From NCBI GenBank assembly GCA_964543295.1, contig CAZIXA010000001.1, positions 186,001-250,000 on the forward strand: a stretch of DNA of 64,000 nt, written 5' to 3'. Of this stretch, positions 26,121 to 35,211 are shown in pieces (position 1 is the first letter of the stretch; each line of letters begins with the position of its first letter). This DNA comes from AE-B3B sp964543295 (lineage in GTDB: Bacteria; Aerophobota; Aerophobia; Aerophobales; AE-B3A). Position numbers and translations under genes: made by a program. Below the pieces are notes generated by a model that saw nothing but the letters and a program-made list of their open reading frames with translations, did no database searches and was not told the origin of the DNA.

Positions 26121-26860
26121 CTTTTACTAATCATTAGCATAAGAGAAGAAATCCCCAGGATTACACTCATGAATTGAGGAATCGTCAAATGAAGAAGGAC
26201 TTCTGGATAGTCTGCTCTAATAAACTCAATTACAAAACGATGGGCTGAATAAAGAACCAAAAACCATAAAAAAATATGCTGAGTAAAATCTTTGCATCTT
26301 CTCAAGCTAACTAAGATGAAAAAAATTATCAGAAGATTCGCCGAAGATAGAAGCTGAGTGGGAAATAAAGGTTGATTGGGGAAAACTCTGCCGGCAGGGG
26401 AATCGGGAGAAAAAATCAGGCCCCATTTCCAGGGCTTTCCATAGCAGCAACCATTGAAAAAACAACCGATTCTACCAATACTTATACCTAGTGCTAGTGG
26501 AGGAGTAGATATATCAGCAATCTCCCAGAAAGAGAGACGATGGCGATGAGTAAAATAAAGAGCGGCAATGAGAGAAAAAAGAAGTCCTCCGTAAAAAACT
26601 AATCCTCCTTGCCAAATCTTTAGTATATCCTGTGGATGTTCGAGATACCAATCAAGTTGATCTAATACATAGAATATCCTTGCCCCAATAATGCCTGAGG
26701 CTACCACCCAGAGAGAAAGACTGAGTATCTTTCCCTCTTCTAGATTTTTTTTTCGAGCTGCGTACAAGAATAAGCTAAGGCCCAGTAAAAATCCTAAGGC
26801 CACAAAAACCCCATAAGTATGAATAACAAACGGACCTACTTTAAAAAGAGTCGGATGCAT
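26117..26860 (-). CDS. lgt: Phosphatidylglycerol-prolipoprotein diacylglyceryl transferase
   Basis: Lgt adds diacylglycerol to the lipobox cysteine of prolipoproteins at the inner membrane. From ATG 26860 the protein has 247 residues with about seven membrane spans. The family signature GRIGCFFNGCCYG lies around residue 135, with a conserved Arg and Glu later (HRFVIEFIRADYP). The frame extends upstream to 26935, but that part reads through a repeat and is not homologous. No good ribosome-binding site is seen because the hairpin repeat begins 9 bp upstream. The stop codon is part of the element 25922-26120. lspA, the next enzyme in lipoprotein maturation, is just upstream. Confidence 0.93.
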   Translation of the reverse strand: MHPTLFKVGPFVIHTYGVFVALGFLLGLSLFLYAARKKNLEEGKILSLSLWVVASGIIGARIFYVLDQLDWYLEHPQDILKIWQGGLVFYGGLLFSLIAALYFTHRHRLSFWEIADISTPPLALGISIGRIGCFFNGCCYGKPWKWGLIFSPDSPAGRVFPNQPLFPTQLLSSANLLIIFFILVSLRRCKDFTQHIFLWFLVLYSAHRFVIEFIRADYPEVLLHLTIPQFMSVILGISSLMLMISKR

Positions 26861-26868
26861 CTTTATAA

Positions 26869-26989
26869 GATATTTGAGGGAGGAAATAGGGCTTCGCCGA
26901 CTTCGGAATGCCCCCCTCAACGGCCCAATCGGCAAAGCCGACTCTCGCTTCGCTCAAGCAAGTCGGGCCTGCTCCCCCCTTTTTTTGGC
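26869..26989 (+). repeat. Hairpin-rich dispersed element, copy 2 (right part missing)
   Basis: It matches the left two-thirds of the elements at 39535 and 58215: GATATTTGAGGG, then the hairpin GGGCTTCGCCG, then GGCAAAGCCGACTCTCG and CTGCTCCCC. The right end present in the other copies is absent. It occupies nearly all of the lspA-lgt gap, immediately upstream of lgt. Confidence 0.75.
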
Positions 26990-26996
26990 ACCTCAC

Positions 26997-27467
26997 CTAA
27001 TAGCAACCCGAAGAACTTTTTGGGACTCCGGTGCTGCAAATTGGCATTAGGACTGCCAGGATAAAGATAACTACTCCTGCACAAATCGCTACATCAGCGA
27101 GGTTGAAGACAGGCCAAAGACGAAAATCCAAAAAATCTGTTACTCGTCCATCCCCCACCCGGTCCCAAAAATTTCCCCCCGCCCCTCCTATCATTAAACC
27201 TAAGCCAATCCTACTCCACCCACTTTTTTGTGAGATCCTACTCCCCAGAACTATTAGACAAAGAATTACCAATAAATTGGCAGGTATAGACAAAGATTTC
27301 TTGAGGGAAACCAGACCGAAAAAAAAACCTGAATTCTCAAGCCAAGTCACGTAAAGGAAATCTTCAATCAAGGGTATAGATACACCCAAAGGAAAATTCT
27401 GCCTGACCCACAGCTTACTTATCCAATCAGTTATAAAGACAAGACAGGCCACGAGAAACAGAATCAT
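26997..27467 (-). CDS. lspA: Lipoprotein signal peptidase (signal peptidase II)
   Basis: LspA removes the signal peptide from diacylated prolipoproteins in the inner membrane. The 156-residue protein has four hydrophobic spans. The two catalytic aspartates lie in GGAGGNFWDRVGDGRVTDF and in FNLADVAIC. The start overlaps the ileS stop by four bases. The ileS-lspA pairing is very common. Downstream the lgt gene is separated by a hairpin repeat. Confidence 0.94.
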   Translation of the reverse strand: MILFLVACLVFITDWISKLWVRQNFPLGVSIPLIEDFLYVTWLENSGFFFGLVSLKKSLSIPANLLVILCLIVLGSRISQKSGWSRIGLGLMIGGAGGNFWDRVGDGRVTDFLDFRLWPVFNLADVAICAGVVIFILAVLMPICSTGVPKSSSGCY

Positions 27468-30280
27468 AGGGCCTCTTTTGTAAGGCTAGCAACTGCTTTC
27501 AAGCATCTTTCACAGAGGTGGGGGTGTTTTTTATCTTCTCCCACGCGGAGGCTGTAATTCCAGCACCGCTCACACTTTCTCCCCTCTGCTCTTTTTACTT
27601 TAATCTTAATCTCCGGGGCAACTTTTAGCTTAACTTCTGAAACTATAAAGACTTCCTTTAATCCATCCCCTAAACTCTCTAACAGCGAGATGAGAGAGGT
27701 AGGGCCGTGTATAAAAATGCTAGCTTCAAGGGAAGAAGCAGTTTTTTTCGCTTCTCTAGCCTCCTCCAATTTTTTTAGTGCTTTGCTTCTAACCTTTAGC
27801 ATTTGCTGCCACTTTTTTTCTAAATCCTCATTCACCATTTCCGCATTTTCTTTTGGCCAGGTCGATAAGAAGATACTCTCAGGTGGGTTATTTTTCAATT
27901 CTGCTTTCTGTTTTTTAGAGATTATTCCTTTAGTTATTAACTTTTTTTTCTTAATATGTCCCCATGTCTCTTCCGAAGTAAAAGAGAGAATAGGTGCCAT
28001 CAGACGAGTCAAATTTAAAAGCAGGTACCACAGTGCTGTTTGAGCGGATCTCCTTGCTTCCGATTTAGCGGGAAAGGTATAAAGCCTATCCTTCAGTACA
28101 TCGAAATAGAAAGAACTCAAATCATGATCAGCGAAATTATGGATTAGATGAACAGCTTCGTAGAATTTAAATGCTTCAAAACTTGCTGTGGTGAGTTTAA
28201 TTATAGATTGAAGACGAGAAAGTATCCACCTGTCTATTTCTCTCATCTCTTTAAGGGAGAGAGTATCTTGAAAGGGATAAAAGTCATAGAGGTTCCCCAG
28301 AAGGAATCGGAAAGTATTTCTTATCCTTCGGTATACTTCTATTGAGTAATTTAGTATCTCATCAGAAATTCTAATGTCCTGGGTGTAGTCCTCTAAACAT
28401 ATCCAGAGTCTCAAGATATCAGCACCTTTGTCCTCTACTATTTTTTGAGGATCCACTACATTACCCCGGGATTTGGACATTTTCCTCCCTTGAGAATCCA
28501 CTACGAATCCATGGGTGAGGACCTTTCGATAAGGAGCTCTTCCTTTAAGAGCCATAGAGGTAAGAAGGGAGCTTTGAAACCAGCCTCGATGTTGATCTGA
28601 GCCCTCTAAATAAAGGTCAGCCGGATCCCGCAGAGATTTCTCTCTCTCAACAGATGCCTCATGCGATACCCCAGACTCGAACCACACATCCACAATATCT
28701 TCTTCTTTTCGAAACTCATCTTCTCCGCATTTAGGACAATTAAATCCTGGTGGAAGTATCTCTTCTACTCTCTTTTTAAACCAGGCATCAGAACCTTCTT
28801 TAGCTATCAAGGCCTCAATATTACTGATGATTTTCTCATCTATTATGGCTTGGCCGCACCCCTGGCAGTAAACCACGGGAATCCCTACTCCCCAGTATCT
28901 CTGTCGCGAAAGACACCAATCCGGTCTTTCCTTCAACATGCTCTTAATTCTCATTCTGCTCCGATGAGGAATCCACTCCACTTTTTTAACCACAGCCTGC
29001 GAAGATCTATTTCTCAGATCGTGCTCATCCACATTTAAAAACCACTGAGGGGTAGCACGAAAAATCAGAGGGGACCCGCACCTCCAACAGTGGGGATAGG
29101 AATGCCGAATTTTCCCATCAAATAATAGATAACCATCTTGCTTTAGTCTTTTTACAATCAAGGGATTTGCTGCAAAAATACTCGTTCCTTTTAACTCTTT
29201 CACCTCTGAGGTAAATTTACCTTCATCATCGACAGGAGAGAAAATTGGCAGATTATGCCTTCGACCAAGCTCATAGTCCTCCTCACCGTGCCCAGGAGCA
29301 ACATGTACACATCCTGTTCCTTCCTCGAGAGTTACAAAATCTGCCAGGAGAATCTCCGACTTTCTCGGCAAGAAGGGATGAGTATATCTTATTCCCTCAA
29401 GCCCCTTTCCTTTTACTGTCCGCAACAGCTTTATCTCATCTATTCCAATCTCTTTGCTAACTCTTTCTACCAGATCCTTGGCGAGGATAAAAACCTCGTC
29501 TTTTACCTGAGCAAAACAGTAGGAAAGATCAGGATGAAGAGCTATTGCCAAATTTGCGGGGAGAGTCCAGGGAGTGGTCGTCCAGATCAAGAGATACACT
29601 CTCAGACCGGATGGTGAGAATCGAAGCCTATCGGCTATCTCAAATTTAACCCACACCGAAGGAGATTCTCTTTCTTTATATTCAATCTCTGCCTCAGCCA
29701 AAGCTGTTTGACAGTTAAAGCACCAATGAATAGGCTTTAGTCCCCTATAAATATAACCTTTTTGACTGAGAATCCCGAAGATCTTGACAATCTCAGTCTC
29801 ATATTTAGGATCCATGGTCAGATAGGGATTTTCCCACCTGCCGAAGATTCCCAATCTCTTGAACTCTTCTCTTTGTTTGTGGACAAAGCGAGTAGCATAC
29901 TCTCTTGCCTTTCTCCTGAATTCCAATTGGGAGATTTCATTCTTGCTTATACCTAGTTCCCTAAACAACTGATGTTCTACGGGAAGACCGTGACAGTCCC
30001 AGCCTGGTATAAAGGGAGCATCAAAACCTCGCATAGTTTTATATTTAACAACTGCATCCTTGAGTATTTTGTTAAGAACCTGTCCAAGGTGTATGTCTCC
30101 ATTGGCATAGGGAGGGCCATCATGGAGCGTGTAGTTGGGCAGTCCCTTCCTCTTTTTCCTTATTCTCTGGTAAATTTTTTCTTTCTCCCAAAAACGAAGA
30201 ATTTCTACCTCTTTTTGGGCAAGACCTGCCCGCATGGGAAAAGCTGTGGTAGGAAGATTAAGAGTCCTACTATAGTTCAT
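27464..30280 (-). CDS. ileS: Isoleucyl-tRNA synthetase
   Basis: IleRS charges tRNA-Ile and edits Val-tRNA-Ile. The 938-residue class I enzyme has the HIGH-type motif in GPPYANGDIHLGQVL (about 55-69) and the CP1 editing domain (TTPWTLPANLAIA). KMSKSRGNVVDP lies near residue 595. A C-terminal zinc finger is also present (CERCWNYSLRVG, then CERC). This is the bacterial, zinc-finger type. It overlaps lspA and follows the purine nucleoside phosphorylase gene directly. Confidence 0.96.
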   Translation of the reverse strand: MNYSRTLNLPTTAFPMRAGLAQKEVEILRFWEKEKIYQRIRKKRKGLPNYTLHDGPPYANGDIHLGQVLNKILKDAVVKYKTMRGFDAPFIPGWDCHGLPVEHQLFRELGISKNEISQLEFRRKAREYATRFVHKQREEFKRLGIFGRWENPYLTMDPKYETEIVKIFGILSQKGYIYRGLKPIHWCFNCQTALAEAEIEYKERESPSVWVKFEIADRLRFSPSGLRVYLLIWTTTPWTLPANLAIALHPDLSYCFAQVKDEVFILAKDLVERVSKEIGIDEIKLLRTVKGKGLEGIRYTHPFLPRKSEILLADFVTLEEGTGCVHVAPGHGEEDYELGRRHNLPIFSPVDDEGKFTSEVKELKGTSIFAANPLIVKRLKQDGYLLFDGKIRHSYPHCWRCGSPLIFRATPQWFLNVDEHDLRNRSSQAVVKKVEWIPHRSRMRIKSMLKERPDWCLSRQRYWGVGIPVVYCQGCGQAIIDEKIISNIEALIAKEGSDAWFKKRVEEILPPGFNCPKCGEDEFRKEEDIVDVWFESGVSHEASVEREKSLRDPADLYLEGSDQHRGWFQSSLLTSMALKGRAPYRKVLTHGFVVDSQGRKMSKSRGNVVDPQKIVEDKGADILRLWICLEDYTQDIRISDEILNYSIEVYRRIRNTFRFLLGNLYDFYPFQDTLSLKEMREIDRWILSRLQSIIKLTTASFEAFKFYEAVHLIHNFADHDLSSFYFDVLKDRLYTFPAKSEARRSAQTALWYLLLNLTRLMAPILSFTSEETWGHIKKKKLITKGIISKKQKAELKNNPPESIFLSTWPKENAEMVNEDLEKKWQQMLKVRSKALKKLEEAREAKKTASSLEASIFIHGPTSLISLLESLGDGLKEVFIVSEVKLKVAPEIKIKVKRAEGRKCERCWNYSLRVGEDKKHPHLCERCLKAVASLTKEAL

Positions 30281-31105
30281 TTAAATTTCCCTTAGCAGCC
30301 TTTTGACCAGCCTGGCCAGGTTTGGTTCTACTTTTTGGGCTACTTGGATGAGTTTACGAAAATTGACCGGTTCCAATCTATCCGGTATACACTCATCGGT
30401 AATACAACTCATACCTAACACTCGCAGACCACTGTGTCGTGCCACAATGACTTCGCAGACGGTGGACATACCAACAGCATCAGCTCCAATAAGGCGTAAG
30501 AACCTGTATTCGGCTGGGGTTTCAAAATTTGGTCCGGTCAATCCAACATAAACTCCTTTGTGGATACCAATTTTCTCCTCGATAGCTATCCTTTTAGTAA
30601 GTTCAATTAACCTTTTATCGTAAGGCTCTGACATATCGGGAAAGCGGGGACCTAACCTCTCATCGTTAGGTCCAATAAGAGGATTATTTCCGGTCAAGTT
30701 AATGTGGTCAGTAATAATCATTAGATCACCAGCTTTGAAGTTAGGATTCATTCCTCCAACAGCATTAGATTCGATCAAAAGCTCTACTCCCATTTCCTTC
30801 ATTATCCGGATGGGAAAAGTAATTTCTTCGAGGGAATAGCCCTCATATAGGTGAAATCTTCCCTGCATGGCCATTATCATTTTACCACTGAGTTTGCCCA
30901 GGATTAGATTTCCCTCATGACCAGGAGCGGTAGAGACAGCAAAATGAGGAATATCACTATAGGGAACTATCGCTTTAATCTCTATCTCCTTGGCTAAAGT
31001 TCCTAATCCTGTGCCTACAATTATCCCTATTTTAGGTTTAACCTTGCTTCGACTCTCAATGAACTTTTTAGCTTCTACTATCTTTTCTCTTAATGATATG
31101 ATCAT
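30281..31105 (-). CDS. punA: Purine nucleoside phosphorylase (trimeric type)
   Basis: The enzyme splits purine nucleosides with phosphate in salvage. The 274-residue length and motifs fit the trimeric PNP/MTAP class: IIVGTGLGTLAKEI near the start, then the phosphate/base segment APGHEGNL and the family signature around MIMAMQGRFHLYEGYS. GLTGPNFETPAEYR and the Thr/Asp-rich SCITDECI site follow. Glu and Asn at the base-binding site suggest guanosine/inosine use. The ATG is 1 bp after rplM, an unusual partner for a ribosomal protein gene. Confidence 0.92.
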   Translation of the reverse strand: MIISLREKIVEAKKFIESRSKVKPKIGIIVGTGLGTLAKEIEIKAIVPYSDIPHFAVSTAPGHEGNLILGKLSGKMIMAMQGRFHLYEGYSLEEITFPIRIMKEMGVELLIESNAVGGMNPNFKAGDLMIITDHINLTGNNPLIGPNDERLGPRFPDMSEPYDKRLIELTKRIAIEEKIGIHKGVYVGLTGPNFETPAEYRFLRLIGADAVGMSTVCEVIVARHSGLRVLGMSCITDECIPDRLEPVNFRKLIQVAQKVEPNLARLVKRLLREI

Positions 31106-31106
31106 C

Positions 31107-31535
31107 TTATAGCTCCAATCTCTCAGGCTGTTGAGCTTGATGCGGATGTTTTTCTCCTGGATAGACCTTAAGTTTTTTGAGCATTTTCCTACCCAGTTTA
31201 CTTTTGGGGAGCATCCCTCTTACAGCATGGCGAACAATCTTTTCTGGTCTTTTCTCCAGAAGTTCCTGGTAAGTTCTCTCCTTCATCCCTCCTGGATATC
31301 CAGAATAATGATAATAGATTTTTTTTTGCTCTTTACCTCCGGTTACTTTTACTTTCTCTGCGTTTATTACCACTACAAAATCACCCACATCCAGATGGGG
31401 TGTATAGATTGGTTTATTTTTGCCGGATAAAACTTTAGCTATCTCAGTGGCTAGTCTTCCCAGAATCTTATCGTTTGCATCCACTAAATACCACTTTTTT
31501 TCAATCTCTGCCGCTTTAGGTATATAAGTCTTCAT
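31107..31535 (-). CDS. rplM: 50S ribosomal protein L13
   Basis: L13 is an early-assembly large-subunit protein. From ATG 31535 it has 142 residues, as in E. coli. Typical segments are KWYLVDANDKILGRLA, GDFVVVINAEKV and AVRGMLPKSKLGRKML. The frame is open 75 bp further upstream into the tRNA-Glu gene, but that part is not homologous. rpsI, its near-universal partner, does not follow; a purine nucleoside phosphorylase does. tRNA-Glu lies 30 bp upstream. Confidence 0.96.
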   Translation of the reverse strand: MKTYIPKAAEIEKKWYLVDANDKILGRLATEIAKVLSGKNKPIYTPHLDVGDFVVVINAEKVKVTGGKEQKKIYYHYSGYPGGMKERTYQELLEKRPEKIVRHAVRGMLPKSKLGRKMLKKLKVYPGEKHPHQAQQPERLEL

Positions 31536-31565
31536 ATCCAATCCCCTTATATTAAATAAAATTAG

Positions 31566-31637
31566 TAGCGCCACGGGGATTCGAACCCCGGTCTGATGGC
31601 TGAGAACCATCTATCCTAACCCCTAGACGATGGCGCC
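31566..31637 (-). tRNA. tRNA-Glu (anticodon CTC)
   Basis: On the minus strand acceptor GGCGCCA pairs with TGGCGCT (G1-T72 wobble), discriminator A. The anticodon stem GATGG/CCATC encloses TTCTCAG, giving CTC, which reads GAG. The D arm has the Glu-type GTCTAGGGGTTAGGA. It is the second tRNA-Glu of the window and forms the left edge of a compositionally different island. Confidence 0.92.
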
Positions 31638-32252
31638 AGGCCTCATGGCTCCAAAGATTCACACAGTGACATGTGGCTGGACAAGAATTTGCATCTCACC
31701 CCAAGACTTACCCCTCCGGCCTTCCACCCTATTCTTCCGTCCAAGAGGAGCACTTGCAAAGAGTTTCGACTTTTTGCCTTGGAGGGGCTATTTCGGTCCA
31801 TCTGCATCTATTTTGGAGGAAGGCGATCACAACCTAGTTACAAAGGACCTCCTCACGCTTACCAGATGGCCGCAGTATAATAGGTCTACTATGAAAAGTC
31901 AAGTTCGACATCCCCGAGATCCCCACTCACTAGGAAGATGTGGCTCGATTCCCTTTCGGCTCGCTCTATAGGGCAGATGTTATTGGCCGACAAAGCCCGT
32001 GAAAGGTGAGAGGTCATTCTTTGTGCTTGATCCCCGCCCCAAGTGTCTCTGATAGACGGAGCATTCGAAAATTCTAGCTATTTCTTGAGGTGTTGGAGGT
32101 GGCGAGGGAACGAAATAACCTACTGGAGGAAATGGTGACACCCAGAGTATCCTGCCTGCAAGAGACAATAAGAGAACATCATTTGATTCCTATACACCCA
32201 ATAGGCGCTCTTGCAATGCCAGTGAACTTTACCACTCCACCAAAGGTTTTCT
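31638..32252. other. 615-bp non-coding stretch at the edge of the glnS island
   Basis: I see no convincing gene here. The short open frames on both strands have no recognisable motifs and no good ribosome-binding sites. The base composition is richer in G+C than the surrounding chromosome and similar to the PfkB/glnS genes that follow. It may hold decayed coding sequence brought in with the island, but nothing in it could be matched to a family. Confidence 0.4.
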
Positions 32253-33278
32253 CTACTTGGGCGCGCTATCCGGAGAAGAAGGGAGAGAGCGGCCTTTAGC
32301 CATGAGGCGCTGGAGCTCAGCTCGGTCAATGCGAGCTACCCGTGCTCCGAGTCTTTCGACAACTCTTGCTGCAAAGTAACTGCCGATACGACCCGAGATT
32401 GCCAGATTGCACTCGCAGCATGTTCCATAAAGCACGCCTGCCGCAAACAGATCCCCTGCCCCAGTGGTATCTATCACCTTTGCCTCATAGCTCGGAATCT
32501 CGTAGGTGCCATTGCGATCCCTTATGTAGGAACCGTTTGTGCCGACCTTGATCACCGCTATTTCGACCAGTTCGGCGATGCTCTGGAGCGCCTCTCGAGC
32601 GTCCAGACCAACCAGTTCTTTAGCTTCCTCCTCGTTTGCAAACACGAGATCTCCGTATTTCTCAAGTATTTCGGTAATAGCAATCTTATTCCTCCGCACT
32701 ACGCCTGGGTCACCCAGGTCGATACTGATCCTCACCCCATGCTCCTTGGCAAACTGCATTGCGTACAGCGCGGTTTTCTTCAGCCGGCGATCCTCAAGGA
32801 GGTATCCCTCAACATGCAGTATTCTGCTCTGCTGAAGTTCCTCAAGAACAATGTCTTGTTCTTTCAGGTCCAATGCTGCGCCTAGGTAAACGGCAAACGT
32901 CCTCTCCCCGTCCGGAGTCACTAAGGTTATCGCTTGGCCAGTGATTCCTCGTGACCTAGCGAGCCGTGCATTCACCCCGCCTGCTAACATCTCTTGCTGA
33001 TAGCTCTCGCCACGAGAATCACTACCTACTCTCCCACAAAAAATAACATTTCCGCCAAGCATCGCTACTCCGTATAGTGTATTCGCGGCACTTCCTCCCG
33101 CACACATGGTCACTGCTTCTGGCGGTATCCGAGAGAGGAGTCTTTGGGAGTCCTCCTCGCTAATCGAATGGAAGCAGCCCTTCGTCAGCCCAAGTTGCTT
33201 CAAATCGTGGTCCTTGGCTTCTACCAGAAGATCCATCAATGGAGATCCAATCCCAAAAACGTCATACCTGGTCCTCAT
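32253..33278 (-). CDS. PfkB-family carbohydrate / nucleoside kinase
   Basis: PfkB enzymes phosphorylate sugars or nucleosides. From ATG 33278 the protein has 341 residues. The first motif is GGSAANTLYGVAMLGG (about 73-88) and the catalytic second motif is DTTGAGDLFAAGVLYG, containing the Asp base. The pattern of the N-terminus (VFGIGSPLMDLLV) and the SAANT stretch resemble adenosine-kinase-like members, but the substrate is not certain. Codon choice is richer in G+C than in neighbours outside the island. It starts 28 bp after glnS on the same strand. Confidence 0.85.
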   Translation of the reverse strand: MRTRYDVFGIGSPLMDLLVEAKDHDLKQLGLTKGCFHSISEEDSQRLLSRIPPEAVTMCAGGSAANTLYGVAMLGGNVIFCGRVGSDSRGESYQQEMLAGGVNARLARSRGITGQAITLVTPDGERTFAVYLGAALDLKEQDIVLEELQQSRILHVEGYLLEDRRLKKTALYAMQFAKEHGVRISIDLGDPGVVRRNKIAITEILEKYGDLVFANEEEAKELVGLDAREALQSIAELVEIAVIKVGTNGSYIRDRNGTYEIPSYEAKVIDTTGAGDLFAAGVLYGTCCECNLAISGRIGSYFAARVVERLGARVARIDRAELQRLMAKGRSLPSSPDSAPK

Positions 33279-33306
33279 AACTGAGTGCTCCTCGTACCAT
33301 CCCCCG

Positions 33307-35049
33307 TCAAGAATGTGGACTTCGTGGGATGGTTGGTGAAAAGGACCCCCTTTCTTGCGCCTTCTCGATCTTGGCCCATGAATCACGCAGGGATGCTATC
33401 CGATTAAATACTAGTGCGCCATCGCGTGAATCAATGGAATCGACGCAGAAATAGCCCTGTCTTAAGAACTGGTACCTACTTCCCGGCTTTGCACCGGCTA
33501 GACTTGGTTCCACCCGGCATGAAGCGAGTTTCTCCAACGAATTTGGATTTAGATTAGTTTTGAAATCAGAACCATCCTTTACATCGTATGGGTTTGCTTT
33601 TATAAAGAGATGATCGTAGAGGCGCACTTCAGCTTCGAGAGCGTGAGCCGCCGAAACCCAGTGTAGCGTTCCCCTCACCTTGCGCCCATCTGAGGACCAG
33701 CCACCTCGTGTTGCTGGATCATACCTGCAGTGTAGCTCGATCACTTTTCCGGTTCCCTTATCCTTAACCACCCGTACACACTTGATATAATATGCGTGTT
33801 TTAGCCGTACCTCACAACCCGGGGCTAAACGGAAAAACTTTTTCGGTGGATTTTCACGAAAATCATCTTGTTCAATGTACACTACACGCGAAAAAGGAAT
33901 CTTCCGCATCCCCATACTTGAATCCTCCGGATTATTCTGGGCATCTAACTCCTCCACCTGGTCTTCTGGATAATTGTCTATGACCACCCGAAGTGGATAT
34001 AGCACCGCCATAACCCTCGGGGCCCGCAGGTTCAAATCTTCGCGGATGCAGTGCTCGAGCAGTGCGATATCGACGATGCTATTGCTCTTAGCTACTCCAA
34101 TACGTTCACAAAAGTTACGGATCGCCTCTGGTGTGTAGCCGCGTCTGCGCAAACCCGATATTGTGTGCATTCTTGGATCGTCCCATCCGCTCACATACCC
34201 TTGTTCTACCAACTCCAGAAGCTTTCTTTTACTCATAACGGTGTAACTGAGATTAAGACGAGCGAACTCGATTTGCTGTGGATGACAATCAACGTTCAAT
34301 GCGTTAAGTATCCAGTCGTACAACGGGCGATTATTTTCAAATTCCAGGGTACAAATAGAATGCGTGATGCCTTCGATGGAATCCGAGAGGCAATGGGCAA
34401 AATCGTACGTAGGATAAATGCACCATTTGTCGTGAGTTCTGTGATGCGATTCATGTCGAATGCGATAGAGGACAGGATCCCGCATATTCAAATTTGGAGA
34501 GGTCATATCAATTTTTGCTCGAAGCACGTGAGAGCCATCTTCGAATTCTCCTGCCCGCATCCGCTCAAACAAGTCCAGGTTTTCCTCGACAGAACGAGTT
34601 CGATACGGACTGTTCTTGCCGGGCTTGGTCAAGGTGCCGCGGTACCCTCTGATCTGGTCTGTGCTCAAGCTGCAAATGTACGCCTTCCCATCTTTAATTA
34701 ACTGCATAGCGTACTCGTATAGCTTCCCAAAGTAGTCAGATGCGTAGTACAGATGCTTGCCCCAATCAAATCCCAGCCATCGAATGTCTGATTTGATGGA
34801 TTCAATGTATTCAATGTCTTCCTTGCTTGGATTGGTATCATCGAAGCGCAAATGACAAATACCACCTTCATTTTCGAGGGCGATACCAAAATTAATGCAA
34901 ATGGACTTGGCGTGTCCAATATGCAAATAGCCGTTCGGTTCTGGTGGGAATCGGGTCACCACTCGGCCCTCGTTTTTATTTGCCCTTATGTCTTCCCTGA
35001 TAATATTTCGGATAAAGTCAGGAGGGCGAATAGAATCAACTATCGTCAT
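33307..35049 (-). CDS. glnS: Glutaminyl-tRNA synthetase
   Basis: GlnRS charges tRNA-Gln directly. From ATG 35049, which has AAGGA upstream, the protein has 580 residues (E. coli 554). The HIGH motif is in PPEPNGYLHIGHAKS and the KMSKS equivalent is VMSKRK. FDDTNPSKE and HRTHDKWCIYPTYDFAHCL are typical. Most deep-branching bacteria lack glnS and use the GatCAB amidotransferase; bacterial glnS is generally regarded as acquired from eukaryotes. G+C-rich codon use and the flanking tRNA genes support acquisition here. Its probable substrate, tRNA-Gln (CTG), lies just upstream. Confidence 0.95.
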   Translation of the reverse strand: MTIVDSIRPPDFIRNIIREDIRANKNEGRVVTRFPPEPNGYLHIGHAKSICINFGIALENEGGICHLRFDDTNPSKEDIEYIESIKSDIRWLGFDWGKHLYYASDYFGKLYEYAMQLIKDGKAYICSLSTDQIRGYRGTLTKPGKNSPYRTRSVEENLDLFERMRAGEFEDGSHVLRAKIDMTSPNLNMRDPVLYRIRHESHHRTHDKWCIYPTYDFAHCLSDSIEGITHSICTLEFENNRPLYDWILNALNVDCHPQQIEFARLNLSYTVMSKRKLLELVEQGYVSGWDDPRMHTISGLRRRGYTPEAIRNFCERIGVAKSNSIVDIALLEHCIREDLNLRAPRVMAVLYPLRVVIDNYPEDQVEELDAQNNPEDSSMGMRKIPFSRVVYIEQDDFRENPPKKFFRLAPGCEVRLKHAYYIKCVRVVKDKGTGKVIELHCRYDPATRGGWSSDGRKVRGTLHWVSAAHALEAEVRLYDHLFIKANPYDVKDGSDFKTNLNPNSLEKLASCRVEPSLAGAKPGSRYQFLRQGYFCVDSIDSRDGALVFNRIASLRDSWAKIEKAQERGSFSPTIPRSPHS

Positions 35050-35137
35050 ATTCGTGTTTTCCTTCTTATTTTTCTTTTTGTTGTAGTGCCCTCCAGTGCT
35101 CGGAGTTTTCATAGCTTCTATTCTCTTCCGAAAAAAT

Positions 35138-35211
35138 TGGCTGGGGGAGGAGGATTCGAACCTCCGCTGCGAGATCCAGAGTCTCGTGGCCTACCACTAG
35201 CCGATCCCCCA
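35138..35211 (-). tRNA. tRNA-Gln (anticodon CTG)
   Basis: On the minus strand acceptor TGGGGGA pairs with TCCCCCA, discriminator G and encoded CCA (35138-35140). The anticodon stem CGAGA/TCTCG encloses CTCTGGA, giving CTG, which reads CAG. The weak first pair U1-A72 and G73 are known identity features of tRNA-Gln. It lies about 90 bp upstream of the glnS ATG on the same strand and forms the right edge of the island. Confidence 0.94.

Noticed and set aside
26861..26935. Upstream extension of lgt to a start at 26935.
   Set aside because: The extra 25 codons translate the hairpin repeat, and the homologous protein starts at the ATG at 26860.
31630..32329. Open frames of 60-113 codons on both strands in the island edge.
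   Set aside because: They overlap each other and the tRNA or PfkB gene, have no family motifs and no convincing start signals.
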